Below, piece by piece: positions 32,716-42,128 of a DNA stretch of 64,000 nt. The position numbers and the translations under genes were made by a program. Each line of letters starts with the position of its first letter. The first letter of the stretch is position 1. The notes under the pieces are model-generated. The model did no database searches. It was not told the DNA's origin and saw nothing but the letters and a program-made list of their open reading frames with translations. This DNA is from a virus. The DNA is taken from positions 1 through 64,000 of the IMG/VR virus record IMGVR_UViG_3300005577_000028. One strand, 5' to 3'.

Positions 32716-34650
32716 ATGGCCAAGAAAGTCAAGGGTCCGTCGACAGCGGCGCGACCCGGACAGAAGCGGTCGGTTGCTGCGAACCAGGCGACTGATCGCC
32801 TGAAGAAAGCGCAGGACCTGTACGACGAGGTCGAGTCCAACCCGCAAGGCCCTGACCTCAAGCACCTGATCTCGCAGGTGAAGGGTCTGGCCGAACAGCA
32901 GTCGAAGCAAGAGCAGCGGCTGACCAAGAAGCAGATCAAGAACCTGAAGACCGAGCTGGACCGCGAGGCACAGCTGCAGGCGCGTAAGGAGAAGCTGCTG
33001 CAGGCTGAAGCCGAGGTCGCTGCCGAAGAGGCCGCCGAGAAGGAACAGGAGCTCAAGGAGCGCGAGGACGATCTCAAGACCGAGAAGGTCGAGTTGCCCA
33101 AGGCGAAGAAGGAAAAGGAGAAGAAGAAAAAGAAGGAGAAGGAGGTCTCCGACTTCGACAAGGCGCTCACTGACTTCCGGACCATGCTGGACAAGAAGCG
33201 CAAGAGTCTCCAGACGCTCAGCGGCAAGGACACGTCGAAGCTGAAGGCGGCGCTCCTCGGCCTGTGGCAGCTGTACCAGAAGCTGAAGACGAAGGTCAAC
33301 GATCCCGACGGGTCGAAGCTCGCAGCCGCCGACAAGCACGGCAACGTCGACGAGATGCTGAAGGACTACAAGCGCGAGATCGACGCGATGGATCTCATGG
33401 CCCAGCGCAACGATCGCCAGCTTGCGGCTCACAAGGCCCGTCACCCGGACGCGAAGCCAACGGGCTACGACGACCTGTACCAGTCGAAGTTCTCCAAGTT
33501 CCTGGCTCTCGGTCGCGACGAGAAGGGTGGCGCGAGCCTCAGCCGGTCGATGATGAAGGCCGCTGCCATGTTCGGTCGCAGCCTCCAGAACAGCGCATCG
33601 AAGCTGAAGCCTTCGGAGCTCTACGGGTCTGGCGTCAGCTGGGCTCTGAGCAAGGCAGGGTCTAATCCGAAGGCGATCAATGCGATCCTCAAGGTCGACA
33701 AGAGCCTGCGCTGGGTTGGTGAGAACGTGAAGGACCTGGGCATCTCGACGGCGCAGTGGTTGCACAAGTCGATGTCCGACATCTTCGGCTACCTCAAGCG
33801 CAAGTGGAGCTCGCTCTCCCGCGGTGAGGGTATGGGTGCGCTGGGCAAGCTCGTCGGCCTCGGTGCTCTCTTCACGTCACTGATCCAGCCGCTGCTCGAC
33901 GGCATCAACACCGAACTCGAGAAGCGGTACGGCAAGGACTACATCCAGACGTTCATCAAGAGCCTGTGGGCAAGTGCCAAGTCGTGGCTCATCGACGGGC
34001 TGAAGAACTTCTTCCTCGGCGGCAAGAAGCTGGCTGACATGAAGCCCGGAACCCCTGAGTACAGCGCTAAGCTGATCCAGGGTGAGATGAACCCGATGAA
34101 GACCAGCAAGCCGAAGTACTTCGCGACCAACTGGGCTGCCTCGCAGTCCAACGCGAAGCAGGAAGAGCTGCTGCAGGACTACGTCGACAACTACAACAAC
34201 GAGACGGACCCGGTCGACAAGCAAGGCTTCCTCAACGCTCTGCAGTTCTTCGTCGCTGGCGGCAACGGCATCAACCTCAAGACGGTGCGAGCGCCGCTCT
34301 ACGACCAGATCAAGGCCACGGGCATCGATGTCTCGCACATCAAGCGCGGTGGGGCCACGACCGAACGCATGCCAGCTGCAGCTGCTCCTGCCACCGCGTT
34401 CTCGTCTCCGATCCGTGCTGCGGGTGTTGCCAATCCTGTCGTGAGCCGCGGTGCTGGCGCGGCCGTGAAGGCAACAGCTCCTGCTGTGACTGCACCGGTG
34501 GCTCCTAAGACGGCGGCTCCGCCTTCCGGCCAACGTGCTGGCGCATCGTCCCCTGGCGTCGGTCCTGGTCTCGGCAACGCCAACATCTCGAACAAGGGTG
34601 TTCGGGATGATCTGCATCTCATCAATGGAGGCACGCTCGTCGCGCACTAA
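32716..34650 (+). CDS. Tape-measure/hub-like tail protein
   Basis: This 644-residue product has a long Lys/Glu coiled-coil region (about 25-150, KEREDDLKTEKVELPKAKKE), a helical middle, a hydrophobic stretch GMGALGKLVGLGALFTSLI near 375-393, and a low-complexity Ala/Pro/Thr tail. Length and style suit T4 gp29-type tape-measure or hub proteins. It lies before the tail lysin and baseplate genes. No sequence motif proves the call. Confidence 0.55.
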   Translation: MAKKVKGPSTAARPGQKRSVAANQATDRLKKAQDLYDEVESNPQGPDLKHLISQVKGLAEQQSKQEQRLTKKQIKNLKTELDREAQLQARKEKLLQAEAEVAAEEAAEKEQELKEREDDLKTEKVELPKAKKEKEKKKKKEKEVSDFDKALTDFRTMLDKKRKSLQTLSGKDTSKLKAALLGLWQLYQKLKTKVNDPDGSKLAAADKHGNVDEMLKDYKREIDAMDLMAQRNDRQLAAHKARHPDAKPTGYDDLYQSKFSKFLALGRDEKGGASLSRSMMKAAAMFGRSLQNSASKLKPSELYGSGVSWALSKAGSNPKAINAILKVDKSLRWVGENVKDLGISTAQWLHKSMSDIFGYLKRKWSSLSRGEGMGALGKLVGLGALFTSLIQPLLDGINTELEKRYGKDYIQTFIKSLWASAKSWLIDGLKNFFLGGKKLADMKPGTPEYSAKLIQGEMNPMKTSKPKYFATNWAASQSNAKQEELLQDYVDNYNNETDPVDKQGFLNALQFFVAGGNGINLKTVRAPLYDQIKATGIDVSHIKRGGATTERMPAAAAPATAFSSPIRAAGVANPVVSRGAGAAVKATAPAVTAPVAPKTAAPPSGQRAGASSPGVGPGLGNANISNKGVRDDLHLINGGTLVAH

Positions 34651-34653
34651 ACC

Positions 34654-36201
34654 ATGAGCATCATCGATTCGATTCGTATGAGTCAACGACGGCAGGCCAT
34701 GCTTGCTTCAGGAGCAGCCGTCGAAATGCTGGCCCCGACTGCCGTCGCCGGACTCGTCGTCTCGATCGGTGATGTGATGCAGAACGGCAAGTCGATCCAG
34801 TATCAGCGTATGCTGAACTCGGCCTTCAAGAAGATCAAGCATGCGGTCCTGGTCGCGAACCGCGACAAGGCGGTGCCGAAGTTGGCGCTCGAAGCCGAAG
34901 AGTCGGAGGCGATGGAGACCTTGATCGGCGCCGTCAAGTCTGGCTTCAGCACTGCGATCGAGACCCTGTGCGAAGGTCTGTTCTCGTTCATCCCGTTCGC
35001 AATCGAGACCGTGGTAGCACCACTCTTCACGCTTGCGAGCTGGACTATCGCGGCTGTGCTTCCTCTGATCCTGACGCCGGAAGGGCTGGCCGTCGTTGGC
35101 ACCATCGCCCTCGGCACCTTCTTCTACAAGCGCTGGAAGGCTTGGGAGTCGGGCGAATCCGAAGGGGAGTACAAGCCGGCCGAGCCACAGGTGCCGAGCC
35201 TGCGTGCGTTCCAGCCGAGCGCAGCTGGTGTCCCTCCTTCGACCGCTGCCGAAGCGCCGATGACAGGTCTCGAAGCACGTGGCTTCAGGAACAACAACCC
35301 GGGCAATCTTCGATACGCGCAGCAGCCCGGAGCCCTGCCTCAGTCGGGACCGTTCGCGCAGTTCGCGACACAGGGTCAAGGACTCTACAACCTGGGGCGA
35401 CAGATCGAGCTGAACTACAGTCGTGGCACCAACACCGTGACCTCGATGATCTCGACGTGGGCACCGGCGACTGAGAACAAGACCAAGGAATACATCGCTG
35501 ACGTGTCGCAGCGCATGAACGTCAAGGCCGATGACAAGCTGGATCTTGGCAAGCAAGAAGTGCTGGCAGCGCTGATGAAGGCAATCATCATCCATGAGAA
35601 CGGCTCGTGCCCGTACTCGGATGCACAGATTGCGGAGGCAGCTGCACAGGCCCTGGGCTTTGCGGCCAACGGCTACAAGGATCAGGGTGAGACCGATGTC
35701 CGACTCGTGTATCCGACGAGCGGTGTCATCTCGTCTCCCTTCGGTCATCGTGAGAAACCGATTGAAGGCGCGTCGACAGAGCACCAAGGTGTCGACATCG
35801 CGGGTTCTGAGGGTACCGCCGTGGTCGCAGCCGCAGCAGGTACAGTGGAAGTGGAGCGTGAGTCGAGCTCCTACGGCAATTTCATCCAACTCAAACACGC
35901 CAGCTTCTGGACTCGCTATGGTCACCTCTCTGCCTTCAACGTCAAGCAGGGCGAAGCCGTTGTCGCCAGACAGAAGATCGGCACCATGGGCTCCACCGGC
36001 GTTAGCACCGGAGCCCACCTCCACTTCGAAGTCCAACCCTTCACGTCAACGCATCCTGTCGATCCTGCGACCTACCTTGCGTCCCTCGGGCGTGGCTCAC
36101 ACGTGGCCGCTTCCGAGGTCAAGCCCGCTCCGATAGCTGTTGCCCCAAGCGACAAGCTGTTCATCAAGCAGGGCGACCGCATCATCACTCTGAACTCTTG
36201 A
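34654..36201 (+). CDS. Tail-associated lysin: RNNNPGN-type muramidase plus M23 peptidase
   Basis: This 515-residue product has hydrophobic helices near residues 100-160 (FIPFAIETVVAPLFTLASWTI). A domain starting GFRNNNPGNLRYAQQ (about 210-300) follows, as in structural muramidases that cut glycan. Last comes an M23 endopeptidase domain (about 350-470) with HQGVDIAG, YGHL and HLHFEV, the zinc ligands HxxxD and HxH. Two activities on one tail protein would open the peptidoglycan during DNA entry. Hydrophobic segments suggest membrane insertion or packing in the tube. Confidence 0.8.
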   Translation: MSIIDSIRMSQRRQAMLASGAAVEMLAPTAVAGLVVSIGDVMQNGKSIQYQRMLNSAFKKIKHAVLVANRDKAVPKLALEAEESEAMETLIGAVKSGFSTAIETLCEGLFSFIPFAIETVVAPLFTLASWTIAAVLPLILTPEGLAVVGTIALGTFFYKRWKAWESGESEGEYKPAEPQVPSLRAFQPSAAGVPPSTAAEAPMTGLEARGFRNNNPGNLRYAQQPGALPQSGPFAQFATQGQGLYNLGRQIELNYSRGTNTVTSMISTWAPATENKTKEYIADVSQRMNVKADDKLDLGKQEVLAALMKAIIIHENGSCPYSDAQIAEAAAQALGFAANGYKDQGETDVRLVYPTSGVISSPFGHREKPIEGASTEHQGVDIAGSEGTAVVAAAAGTVEVERESSSYGNFIQLKHASFWTRYGHLSAFNVKQGEAVVARQKIGTMGSTGVSTGAHLHFEVQPFTSTHPVDPATYLASLGRGSHVAASEVKPAPIAVAPSDKLFIKQGDRIITLNS

Positions 36202-36208
36202 GGGACCT

Positions 36209-37195
36209 ATGGGCATCCTTGACCAATGGAGTGCGGCTTCGCGCTCTGCGATCGCAGGCGTGAAGGCGAGCCTCCCATCCAACAACAGCGGGTCGAGCAC
36301 AACCGACCCGATGTTGATGACATCGAATCGCAAGTATCTGATCCAGATCACCCAGGCGCAGGACATCGCGACTGTCGGCACGCAGGGTCAGCCCCTGATC
36401 GTCGTCGGTCAGGTGCCCGAAGAACTGCAGATGGATCAGTCGGTGAACTGGAAGGCGCCGTGGGGTGCAGGTCTCGCTGGCGACGGCACGACCAGTGACC
36501 TGCTGGCTGTCACCATGGGCACGCGTCTCCTGGCCCAGGTGCAGACGCTGCAGGTCTGGCAGGGCTCCGGCAACGACATCGACTTCACGGTCACGCTCGA
36601 GTTCCGAGCCTGGTCGGATGTCGACCGCGATGTCATGATCCCGATGCAGAACCTGCTGGCCATGAGCGTCCCCAGCGTCGACCCGTCGACCGGCTGGCTT
36701 CGGAGTCCGGGTCCGATCCTCGATGCGGCGGCCGTCAAGGCTATCGGTCAGGGCGCTGTCTCTGTCGTCTCCGACCTCGTTGACGCCGGTACGAACGCGG
36801 CCACGAAGGCACTGACCGATGGCCAGGGTTACTCCAAAGCTGTCGTCTCCACGTTCCAAGCCGTGGGCTCGAAGGCCGGACAGAAGCTGCGTGCTGCCAA
36901 GGGCGAGCTCGAACAGCTGCTGAAGAACAAGATCGAGGTTCGCATCGGCGACTGGTTCCGCATGAGCAACGTCGTGGTCACGAACGTGCAGAACACGATG
37001 AAGCCGCAGCAGCCGGGACCCAACGGCGGTATCATGGCTGGCACGTCGACCGTGACCTTCCGACCCATGTTCGCGATCACGACCGACGACATCCAGTCGA
37101 TCCTAATGACCGCGGGTGCACGTCAGCTCAACAACGGGTCGCAACGGTCGAACAGCTTCCTGTCTCTCGGCGGTGGCGGACCTTCCTTCTTCTAA
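36209..37195 (+). CDS. Baseplate-tube junction protein (gp48/gp54-like)
   Basis: This 328-residue product has a tube-fold split into two parts: VVGQVPEELQMDQSVNW...LLAVTMG (about 70-115) and GDWFRMSNVVVTNVQNT...FRPMFAITTDDIQ (about 250-300). A helical insertion rich in Ala lies between them. This two-part layout is typical of tail-tube initiator or cap proteins in T4-like baseplates. It starts 7 bases after the lysin gene. Confidence 0.68.
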   Translation: MGILDQWSAASRSAIAGVKASLPSNNSGSSTTDPMLMTSNRKYLIQITQAQDIATVGTQGQPLIVVGQVPEELQMDQSVNWKAPWGAGLAGDGTTSDLLAVTMGTRLLAQVQTLQVWQGSGNDIDFTVTLEFRAWSDVDRDVMIPMQNLLAMSVPSVDPSTGWLRSPGPILDAAAVKAIGQGAVSVVSDLVDAGTNAATKALTDGQGYSKAVVSTFQAVGSKAGQKLRAAKGELEQLLKNKIEVRIGDWFRMSNVVVTNVQNTMKPQQPGPNGGIMAGTSTVTFRPMFAITTDDIQSILMTAGARQLNNGSQRSNSFLSLGGGGPSFF

Positions 37196-37204
37196 GGCCA
37201 GACC

Positions 37205-37546
37205 ATGAGCATCCCACTCTACTCTGACGCGACACCTCTCATCACGCTCTTCAATGGCGACACCGACATCGACTGGCTGTCGAGCCAGTACGCGAACATG
37301 CGTTACAGCGTCACGGTCGACAAGGTCGTGACCATCGATGCGAAGTACGAGGCGAACCTCCCCGGTCTCGCGTTCGACTACTACGCTGACGTCGAGTACT
37401 GGCGCGCCGTCATGTGGTTCAACGGCCTGTCCGATCCGATCAACGACGTTTGCGTCGGTGCCAAGATCGGCATGCCGAACAAGAGCAGCCTCGACGCCTT
37501 CTTCGCAGCAGCAATCGCGACCAAGAACAACACCCTCACGATCTAG
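37205..37546 (+). CDS. Baseplate wedge protein, gp53-like
   Basis: This 113-residue product has FDYYADVEYWRAVMWFNGLSDP and VGAKIGMP, which follow T4 gp53 and its LysM-like end (YYGD..YWW.I...N...DP....G..I.IP). gp53 helps join wedges around the hub. Its place between the tube junction and hub genes fits. Confidence 0.72.
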   Translation: MSIPLYSDATPLITLFNGDTDIDWLSSQYANMRYSVTVDKVVTIDAKYEANLPGLAFDYYADVEYWRAVMWFNGLSDPINDVCVGAKIGMPNKSSLDAFFAAAIATKNNTLTI

Positions 37547-37554
37547 AGGACGCC

Positions 37555-38664
37555 ATGACCTTCCGCGTCAATGACCAGGTGACAGCATCGGTCTTCATCG
37601 CCGGACGCGAGTTCCTTCTCGACTACGGCAACAGCCTGCGGTCGCTCCACATCCAGGCTTCGTCTCTGCTGCACCTGCCGCAGATGCGGATCAGCTTCGT
37701 CGACACGCTGGACCAGATGCCCAACTTTGGGCTCCAGGACGGCGCGCAGATCACGGTGCAGATCAACTCGACCGTGACGACGACGCGCAACTTCCGCGTC
37801 TTCCACTGGGATCGTGACCCGGCGCCGCAGGGCTTCGTCTACACCATCGACTGCTACTGGGATGCGCCGCGGTACTGGGCAGGCACCTCTCAGGCCGGCA
37901 TCCGCGGTTCGAGCTCGCAAGCGCTGCAGGACATCGCATCGACCTGCGGCCTCAAGTGGTGGTCGAAGAATGACAACACGAGCGACTCGATGCTGTGGTT
38001 GCCGGGCAATAAGACGTTCGCGGCCTTCGCGCGCGACATCGCAAGGGCTGGCTACATCTCCGACACGAGCCACATGGGCCTGGCTGTCGATTCGATCGGC
38101 AACATGCTCTACCTCGACATCAACAAGATCCCGAAGCCGGAGATCAGCGTCGGCACGCTGGCCGTGCAAGGCGGCGGTCACTTCCTCATGTGCACCGACT
38201 TCACGCCGCAGACGAAGTCGGGGACCAACAACCTCGTGGGCGGGTACAGGCACAACCGCTACGTGCAGTCGGTCAACGGTACGCTCGAACTCGACAACCT
38301 GGAAGACGAACTGCAGTTCGACTCGGACTCGAAGTATCCGCTGCTGAGCCAGGACGTGCGTGGTCGCATGGTCCGAGGCGGCGTCAGCTACGGACATGTC
38401 GACTTCGGCAACGTGCACGACAAGTACGAGCGTGCGAAGTACCAGAACGGCCGGTACAACTTGTTGAACAGCCTGACGGGCGAAGTGCTGTTCCCGTTTC
38501 AGACAAGCTGGGAGCCGTTCCAGAACTTCAGTCTCGCTCAGCCTGCCGACCTCGAGTCGTCCCAGTACAACGGTGAATATACGATCCGGGACAAGATCAT
38601 CTTCATTCAAGGCACGACCTACGTCGAGAAACTTGTCGCGGTCAAGAATGGCCTGGGGTCCTAA
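37555..38664 (+). CDS. Baseplate hub protein, gp27-like
   Basis: This 369-residue product has a tube-like beta domain at the start (SVFIAGREFLLDYGNSLRSLHIQ), then FRVFHWDRDPAPQGFVYTIDCYW and an AFARDIARAGYISDTSHMGL segment typical of gp27/gpD hub proteins that trimerise above the spike. The next gene is the spike. It starts 8 bases after the wedge gene. Confidence 0.68.
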   Translation: MTFRVNDQVTASVFIAGREFLLDYGNSLRSLHIQASSLLHLPQMRISFVDTLDQMPNFGLQDGAQITVQINSTVTTTRNFRVFHWDRDPAPQGFVYTIDCYWDAPRYWAGTSQAGIRGSSSQALQDIASTCGLKWWSKNDNTSDSMLWLPGNKTFAAFARDIARAGYISDTSHMGLAVDSIGNMLYLDINKIPKPEISVGTLAVQGGGHFLMCTDFTPQTKSGTNNLVGGYRHNRYVQSVNGTLELDNLEDELQFDSDSKYPLLSQDVRGRMVRGGVSYGHVDFGNVHDKYERAKYQNGRYNLLNSLTGEVLFPFQTSWEPFQNFSLAQPADLESSQYNGEYTIRDKIIFIQGTTYVEKLVAVKNGLGS

Positions 38665-39465
38665 ATGAGCTTCGACACACTCAACAACGCACTCGCGCTC
38701 TTCACCGACAACCTGGGGAACAAGTGGTTCAAGGCCAAGGTGAAGACCAACGTCGACCCGGAGAATCTCGATCGCATCCAGGTCGAACTTCCTGGCATGT
38801 ACGATCCAGACCTCGGTGATGTGCCGTGGTGTGGTCCCATGAAGATGAGCCCATTCGGCTTCGGCCAGGGCTACGGAGTCTTCGGTACCCCGGTCCCAGG
38901 TTCTGACGTGCTGGTGACGCTGCAGGGCGGCGATCCGCATTACCCGATGTACATGCACATCCAGTGCTGGCCGAACCCCTCGGAGTTCCCATCGGGTTCG
39001 GCCTGGGGCTGGAAGGACCCGGATGGCAATGCCCTCATCGTCCAGGGCAAGGACATCCAGTTCAAGACTGGCGGCGGCTGGTCGATCCACATCACTGCCA
39101 CTGGCGACTACACGGTGACGGCGCCCGCAGGTGCGACCGGGACCTACAACGTCCCAACCGTGGTGTGGAACTGCACGGACTTCACGATCAACGCCAGCAA
39201 CGGCGTCCACATCACGGCCACGTTCACAACAGTCCAGGGCATCTTCGACGTCAACGGCGACACCAACATCAACACAGTGACGATCAGCTCTGCGGGTGCT
39301 GTCCATGTGCCGACGGTAGCGACATTCACGATGCCGCCGGTCATGACCGCGGGCCTCAACATCACGGGTGGCAGTCTCCTGTACGGAACCCACGACCTGG
39401 GCCCGAATCACACGCACACGGGTGGTACGCTCGGCGGCGGACTCACCGGCACGGTCCACACATAA
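38665..39465 (+). CDS. Central spike, gp5/gpV-like, with HxH tip
   Basis: This 266-residue product starts with an OB-fold (about 20-110, FKAKVKTNVDPENLDRIQVELPG, typical of gp5/gpV). A beta-helix-like run of short strands (VTAPAGATGTYNVPTVVWN) follows, and it ends LGPNHTHTGG. HTH near the C-terminus matches the HxH iron-binding tip of P2 gpV-type spikes. No lysozyme domain is inserted, unlike T4 gp5; the lysin is a separate gene here. The start immediately follows the hub stop. Confidence 0.75.
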   Translation: MSFDTLNNALALFTDNLGNKWFKAKVKTNVDPENLDRIQVELPGMYDPDLGDVPWCGPMKMSPFGFGQGYGVFGTPVPGSDVLVTLQGGDPHYPMYMHIQCWPNPSEFPSGSAWGWKDPDGNALIVQGKDIQFKTGGGWSIHITATGDYTVTAPAGATGTYNVPTVVWNCTDFTINASNGVHITATFTTVQGIFDVNGDTNINTVTISSAGAVHVPTVATFTMPPVMTAGLNITGGSLLYGTHDLGPNHTHTGGTLGGGLTGTVHT

Positions 39466-39474
39466 GGAGGGCGA

Positions 39475-39891
39475 ATGCCTGCAACTACCACGTACCAGAC
39501 GCAGCTGTCGGACGCGCTGTGGGTCGACGTCAACACGGACTTCGGCCTCAACAGCTTGCCCGACAGGCTGCCCGACGGGCTGGCGATTGTCAAGTCGAGC
39601 CTGCGCAACCTCTTCAACTGCGTACCCGGCCAGCGTGCGCGCACGTTCCAGCCGACATACGGTTCGATCTGGCTGCACTTCATCCACGAACCCATCTGCG
39701 ACATGACGGCACAGAAGATGGAGACCTTCATGGTGCAGGCGATCGAGAAGTGGGAGCCGCGCATCACGCTCGACCTCGCCAACACCGCAATCATCCCCGA
39801 CACAACGATCCCCGGCTACAAGGTTCGCATCGCATTCGTGATGCCGAATGTGCCGGGGCTCCAACAACTTGACTTCGAGGTGCCCGTATGA
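39475..39891 (+). CDS. Baseplate wedge protein, gp25-like
   Basis: This 138-residue product has AIVKSSLRNLFNCVPGQRARTFQPTYGS, the core of the gp25/W family ('I..S..NLL.T..GER.M.P.FG'). The C-terminal strands are VRIAFVMPN. gp25 triggers sheath contraction with gp6. The 4-base overlap with the next gene, which is gp6-like, supports this. Confidence 0.82.
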   Translation: MPATTTYQTQLSDALWVDVNTDFGLNSLPDRLPDGLAIVKSSLRNLFNCVPGQRARTFQPTYGSIWLHFIHEPICDMTAQKMETFMVQAIEKWEPRITLDLANTAIIPDTTIPGYKVRIAFVMPNVPGLQQLDFEVPV

Positions 39892-42119
39892 GTCTCGCCT
39901 TCACCGCCACCTATCTGCCGGCGGCGTCTGTCAATCAGGCGTTCGCGCAGTTCATGACCGTCACGGGTGGCGTGGCTCCCTACACGTTCGCTCTGGTCGG
40001 TGGCACCATGCCTCCTGGCCTCAGCATGAACAACCAGGGTCTGATCTCCGGTACGGCGACGACGCTGGGTCTGTACTCGATCACGATCGAAGCTGCCGAC
40101 TCGACTCCGGGCACGCCGCAGACGGTGACCGCGACCTTCAGCTTCCAGGTGCTGGATCTCATCAACCTGCTCGACTCAACCGTCGACCAAGCGCAGTTCG
40201 TCTCGCAGTTCGAAGCCGACCTGGCAACGACGGACACGTGGAGCACCGGCCTCACAACGCAGACGAGCCAGACGCTCATCGAGTTCATCTCGGCTATCGG
40301 CACGTTCCTGACCAGCCGTATCAGCCGTGCCGTCGAAGACGCATTCCCCGAGACCGCGCAGTCCGACTCGGCGATCCGCGCCATCGTCAACATGCAGGGC
40401 ACACGCCTCAGCCGTAAGCTGCCCGCGACCGTGCCAGCGACTCTGGTCTCGACGACGACGCAGACGCTGCCTCCGTACTCGCAGCTGTCGGGTGGCGGCT
40501 ACAACTGGTTCCTGAAGGACGCGATCCACCTGAGCGCCAACGTGCCGCAGACGGTGACGCTGCGCGAGGGTATCGTCGTCTCGAGCACGCTGTCGGGTCT
40601 CGGCTCCGACCTCCAGACGTGGGTCTCGGTCGATGACGCATTCACGGTCAGCGACCAGGACGTGCTGGTTCAGCTCAACGGCGTCGACCTCACCAAGGCC
40701 TTCGGCGCGCTCTGGAACTACCCCGGACAGAAGGCGTACGCGGACTCGACCCTGAGCGACGGCCGGCTCAACATCCAGTTCGGTGCGCAGGGTTATGGCG
40801 CTGTCCCTGGCGTCAACGACCGCGTGGCCATCACGTATGCGAAGACGCAGGGCACAACCGTCAACGGTGCGAACCTGACCAACGTGAGCATCAACGGCTC
40901 GTCGATCTCGAACGTCACCGGCCACTTCACGGGCAATCCGTCCGGTGGTGCCGATGAGCGTTCGACCTTCGCGTACAAGAACTTCGCGGCTGGCTCCTTC
41001 GGCACGTACAGCTCCGCGGTCACGAAATCGCAGTACGCCGCGACAGTCGCGAACTACCCGGGCATCATCGACGCGATCACGCAGGCCCAGCGCGAGATCA
41101 ACCCGGCGGCGCTCGAGTGGATGAACGTGATCCGTGTCTCGGCTCTCACGAGCTCGACATGGAGCCAGGACCAGGTGGACGAGTTCCTGTCCTACCTGCA
41201 ATCGGTCACGATGTACCAGCCGAAGTTCCTGTGGCAGGCGCCGGTCGCGATTCCCAACATCGTCGACATCTCGGTCTACTGCTTCAACTCGGTCAACAGC
41301 CTGGACGACGTGAAGACCAAGGTGACGAAGGCGATCGAGAACCTGTTCTCGGCCCGACCCGGCATCCTGCTCACCGACTTGTTCGCATCCGACCTGGTCG
41401 AGACCGCGTTCAACGCAGCGCCCGGCCAGATCAGCTACGTGCTGGTGAACAAGCCGACAAGTCCCATGATCGTCACCAGTCCTCTGAGCCCCAAGCTCAC
41501 GGCCACGATCATCGCTGGTTCCGGCACCGTCACGCCCGCCGTCTACGCCTACGCGGTGGCAGTCGATGCTGCGACGCCAAGCCCGAACTTCCTGGGCTAC
41601 ATCGATGCATCCGTGAACCCCGGCTACCCCACCGGCGCAACGGCTGCGGGCCAGTACTGGATCATCAGCAAGGCCGGCATGATCGGCCCGACGGGTCTCC
41701 AGTTCGCGGTCAACAAGGGCGACCAGATCGTCAGCGGCGATCCTCCGGGAACCAGCTGGACCATCGTGGCGACGCCTCCTGGCATCATCGACCACGGGAA
41801 CCCGACCAACTGGATCAACCCGCAGGTGGTCACGACATCGGAAGGGATCATCATCGACTGGAGCTCGAACCCGGTGCCGAACGCTCTCACCTACAAGGTG
41901 TGGGGCCGCCGTGCAGGAGCGCTGGGCATCATCGCTGCGCTGGATGCGGACACGCTGCACTACCTGGACATCGCTGCGTCCGATCCGACGCCGCTGCCCT
42001 TCGGTGCCGCGAGCGACACCCTCATCCGGTACAACACGCTCCAGAGCCTCAACGTCAACGTCGACTACTCGCCGCGTCAACAGAACGCTCTGTTCCCGAT
42101 CCGGGACGCCAACCAATAA
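39888..42119 (+). CDS. Baseplate wedge protein, gp6/J-like, with N-terminal Ig domain
   Basis: This 743-residue product opens with an Ig/He_PIG-like domain (about 8-85): QFMTVTGGVAPYTFALVGGTMPPGLSMNNQGLISGTAT. The gp6/J core (about 90-500) then has ISRAVEDAFPETAQSDSAIRAI and a dimer region (SALTSSTWSQDQVDEFLSYLQ). Later (about 530-720) come further beta domains with fibronectin-like strands (NALTYKVWGRRAG). The Ig domain at the very N-terminus is unusual for gp6 and may decorate the baseplate. Confidence 0.7.
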   Translation: MSLAFTATYLPAASVNQAFAQFMTVTGGVAPYTFALVGGTMPPGLSMNNQGLISGTATTLGLYSITIEAADSTPGTPQTVTATFSFQVLDLINLLDSTVDQAQFVSQFEADLATTDTWSTGLTTQTSQTLIEFISAIGTFLTSRISRAVEDAFPETAQSDSAIRAIVNMQGTRLSRKLPATVPATLVSTTTQTLPPYSQLSGGGYNWFLKDAIHLSANVPQTVTLREGIVVSSTLSGLGSDLQTWVSVDDAFTVSDQDVLVQLNGVDLTKAFGALWNYPGQKAYADSTLSDGRLNIQFGAQGYGAVPGVNDRVAITYAKTQGTTVNGANLTNVSINGSSISNVTGHFTGNPSGGADERSTFAYKNFAAGSFGTYSSAVTKSQYAATVANYPGIIDAITQAQREINPAALEWMNVIRVSALTSSTWSQDQVDEFLSYLQSVTMYQPKFLWQAPVAIPNIVDISVYCFNSVNSLDDVKTKVTKAIENLFSARPGILLTDLFASDLVETAFNAAPGQISYVLVNKPTSPMIVTSPLSPKLTATIIAGSGTVTPAVYAYAVAVDAATPSPNFLGYIDASVNPGYPTGATAAGQYWIISKAGMIGPTGLQFAVNKGDQIVSGDPPGTSWTIVATPPGIIDHGNPTNWINPQVVTTSEGIIIDWSSNPVPNALTYKVWGRRAGALGIIAALDADTLHYLDIAASDPTPLPFGAASDTLIRYNTLQSLNVNVDYSPRQQNALFPIRDANQ

Positions 42120-42128
42120 GAGGTGTGC

